DNA of 7,661 nt from Flavobacteriales bacterium UBA2040 (lineage in GTDB: Bacteria; Bacteroidota; Bacteroidia; Flavobacteriales_D; Crocinitomicaceae). Both the position numbers and the translations under genes were made by a program. This document shows, piece by piece, positions 6,499 to 7,661 of the stretch (its first letter is position 1; each line of letters starts with the position of its first letter). The stretch lies in the NCBI GenBank assembly GCA_002332715.1, contig DDBE01000221.1, forward strand, positions 1-7,661. Reading direction: 5' to 3'. A model generated the notes under the pieces. The model was not told the DNA's origin. It searched no databases and saw only the letters and a list, made by a program, of their open reading frames with translations.

Positions 6499-6876
6499 TT
6501 GAACCTACGTATTTATGGTTTGAGTCTTGCATGGCTCGTTGTACTGTGCATTTTATTGATGGATATTAACTTTCCAAGTTTATCTCATTCGACAAATTAC
6601 TCACCTAAATACAGCTTCTATTACGGTTTTTTCTATTTCATAATGAGTTTTAACCTGTGTACAAGCTTTAAACGACAACAAGATAATCGAGTTTTAAAAC
6701 GACGGGCACTGCCCTATGCGGTTATTATTACCGTTCTTATTCTTATCAGCATTGAAATGGTAATACTGACTATTTATCCGCAACGAAACTTTCAATTACT
6801 TTGGAATTTTTTTGGATTAACCGGCACTTATTTGGGGATGTTCACGTTTCGTTTAATGTACAAACACTATTATTGA
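6499..6876 (+). CDS. VanZ-like small integral membrane protein
   Basis: A 125-residue protein with about four hydrophobic segments: roughly residues 5-22, 40-55, 72-93 and 100-118. Loops are basic, including KRQQDNRVLKRR in the middle. Size, segment order and position directly after gcvH resemble VanZ-family proteins of Flavobacteriales, but the sequence is diverged and I see no decisive motif. Biochemical function is unknown; a link to glycopeptide resistance should not be assumed. The best start is TTG at 6499, two bases after the gcvH stop, with GGATAG just upstream overlapping that stop. No ATG occurs in frame between the upstream stop (6442) and this TTG, and the first in-frame ATG (6559) would remove the first membrane segment. 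It is likely translated by coupling to gcvH. Confidence 0.65.
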   Translation: MNLRIYGLSLAWLVVLCILLMDINFPSLSHSTNYSPKYSFYYGFFYFIMSFNLCTSFKRQQDNRVLKRRALPYAVIITVLILISIEMVILTIYPQRNFQLLWNFFGLTGTYLGMFTFRLMYKHYY

Positions 6877-6935
6877 TTTTTTGGAATAGTATTTGTACGT
6901 TTATTTATTATTTTTACAATTAAAATATAAAAATC

Positions 6936-7607
6936 ATGGACATTAAGAAAAGTGCTGACGCAAATGTTGACAAACTGCGATTACCATTCATAGCGATTGG
7001 ATTCCTTTTCGTTGGTAGTCTCGTACTCGCTTCTTTTTCCTATACAGCAGGTGTTCCTAAGGATGACCAAGGAGATAAAAACCAAAAGGCGACTGCCGTA
7101 AAATTCGAGCAAGAAGTGAAGAAGGAAGAGGACAAACCAATTGAAACTCCACCAGAGGTTCAAGCTCCGCCTCCCGTTCAAGAAGATATCATAATCGAAG
7201 AAAACACAGACAAGATACCACCTGCTGATGTTACTTTGCCAGACCCTCCAGCTCCACCGGCCAAAGAGGACAAAAAAGTAGAAACGAAACCAGAGATTAT
7301 AGAATTTCCAGACGTTGAAGCAACTTTCCCAGGTGGAACAGTTGAAATGATGAAATGGATTACAGCTAATATCGAATACCCTCAAATGTCAATAGAACAG
7401 GGCGACCAAGGAAAAGTTTACGTTGCTTTTGTGGTTGATGCAGTTGGCACAATCTCAGACATAGAAGTAGAAAGAGGCGTTTCACCTGAATTGGACCGTG
7501 AAGCCAAACGTATGATGCGTAAAATGCCGAAATGGGTTGCTGGTGAAGCGGCTGGTAAAAAGGTTCCTACAAGATGTCGATTACCGATTGTCTTTACGTT
7601 GAACTAG
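6936..7607 (+). CDS. TonB-family energy transducer
   Basis: A 223-residue TonB-like protein that would couple the inner-membrane proton gradient to outer-membrane TonB-dependent receptors. A short cytoplasmic N-terminus is followed by one membrane anchor (about residues 16-39). A charged, Pro- and Glu-rich periplasmic linker (about 56-125, with APPPV and DPPAPPA) leads to the C-terminal domain (about 126-223). That domain has the Bacteroidota pattern: FPGG at 131-134, W141 and NIEYP, then QGKVYVAFVVD, LDREAKRMMRKMPKW and RCRLPIVFTL. An A-rich leader (AAAATATAAAAATC) precedes the ATG in place of a Shine-Dalgarno site. It is 59 bp after the VanZ-like gene; promoter matches there are imperfect (TAGTATTTG near 6887, TATTTTTA at 6909-6916). 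No exbB or exbD is in the window, so this may be one of several TonB copies. Confidence 0.93.
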   Translation: MDIKKSADANVDKLRLPFIAIGFLFVGSLVLASFSYTAGVPKDDQGDKNQKATAVKFEQEVKKEEDKPIETPPEVQAPPPVQEDIIIEENTDKIPPADVTLPDPPAPPAKEDKKVETKPEIIEFPDVEATFPGGTVEMMKWITANIEYPQMSIEQGDQGKVYVAFVVDAVGTISDIEVERGVSPELDREAKRMMRKMPKWVAGEAAGKKVPTRCRLPIVFTLN

Positions 7608-7661
7608 AAATTCGAAATTTGAACAAAACATAATTGCAAAAGATAGGGGTGAAAAATTTTT

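Noticed and set aside
6981..7385. Minus-strand frame of 134 codons inside the TonB gene
   Set aside because: Rich in Trp, Phe and Ser because it is the complement of the Pro/Glu/Lys-rich linker codons; it has no independent support.
7608..7661. Terminator or new gene start after the TonB gene
   Set aside because: AAATTCGAAATTT is a short AT-rich dyad without a GC stem, and no open frame of useful length begins before the window ends.

Overview
The window looks like chromosome from a member of the Bacteroidota, probably Flavobacteriales and possibly near Crocinitomicaceae/Fluviicola; the lineage is inferred from protein character, since no search was run. The support is: AT-rich DNA with weak or absent Shine-Dalgarno sites; several promoter candidates of the Bacteroidota type (TAnnTTTG at -7 with TTG about 17-23 nt upstream); a Bacteroidota-type arginine decarboxylase; a CrtD-type carotenoid desaturase; and a TonB protein with the FPGG...W...YP C-terminal domain typical of the phylum.

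Layout. Positions 1-500 hold three plus-strand tRNA genes: Ser-GCT (cut by the left edge), Pro-TGG and Arg-TCT. The last two are each followed by a clear intrinsic terminator. Positions 501-1067 hold no convincing gene, only a possible 36-residue membrane peptide, a near-palindrome and a short direct repeat. From 1068 to 5966 all genes lie on the minus strand. In transcription order they are prfB (release factor 2), an ArsC-like reductase, a speA-type arginine decarboxylase, an unknown 122-residue protein with its own promoter, and a crtD-like carotenoid desaturase. The first three are separated by 5 and 20 nt and are probably one operon.

A 152-bp divergent control region (5967-6118) separates prfB from the plus-strand group. 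That group is gcvH (glycine cleavage H protein), a VanZ-like membrane protein that probably starts with TTG two bases after the gcvH stop, and a TonB-family energy transducer.

These are mainly housekeeping functions: translation termination, one-carbon metabolism, polyamine synthesis, pigment synthesis and outer-membrane energy coupling. I saw no mobile element, CRISPR array, defence cassette or other plainly new system. The points most worth a second look are the prfB gene without its usual programmed frameshift, two start sites that promoter placement argues should be moved inward, the altered PLP-site motif in the decarboxylase, the unknown 122-residue protein, and the small peptide candidate downstream of crtD.
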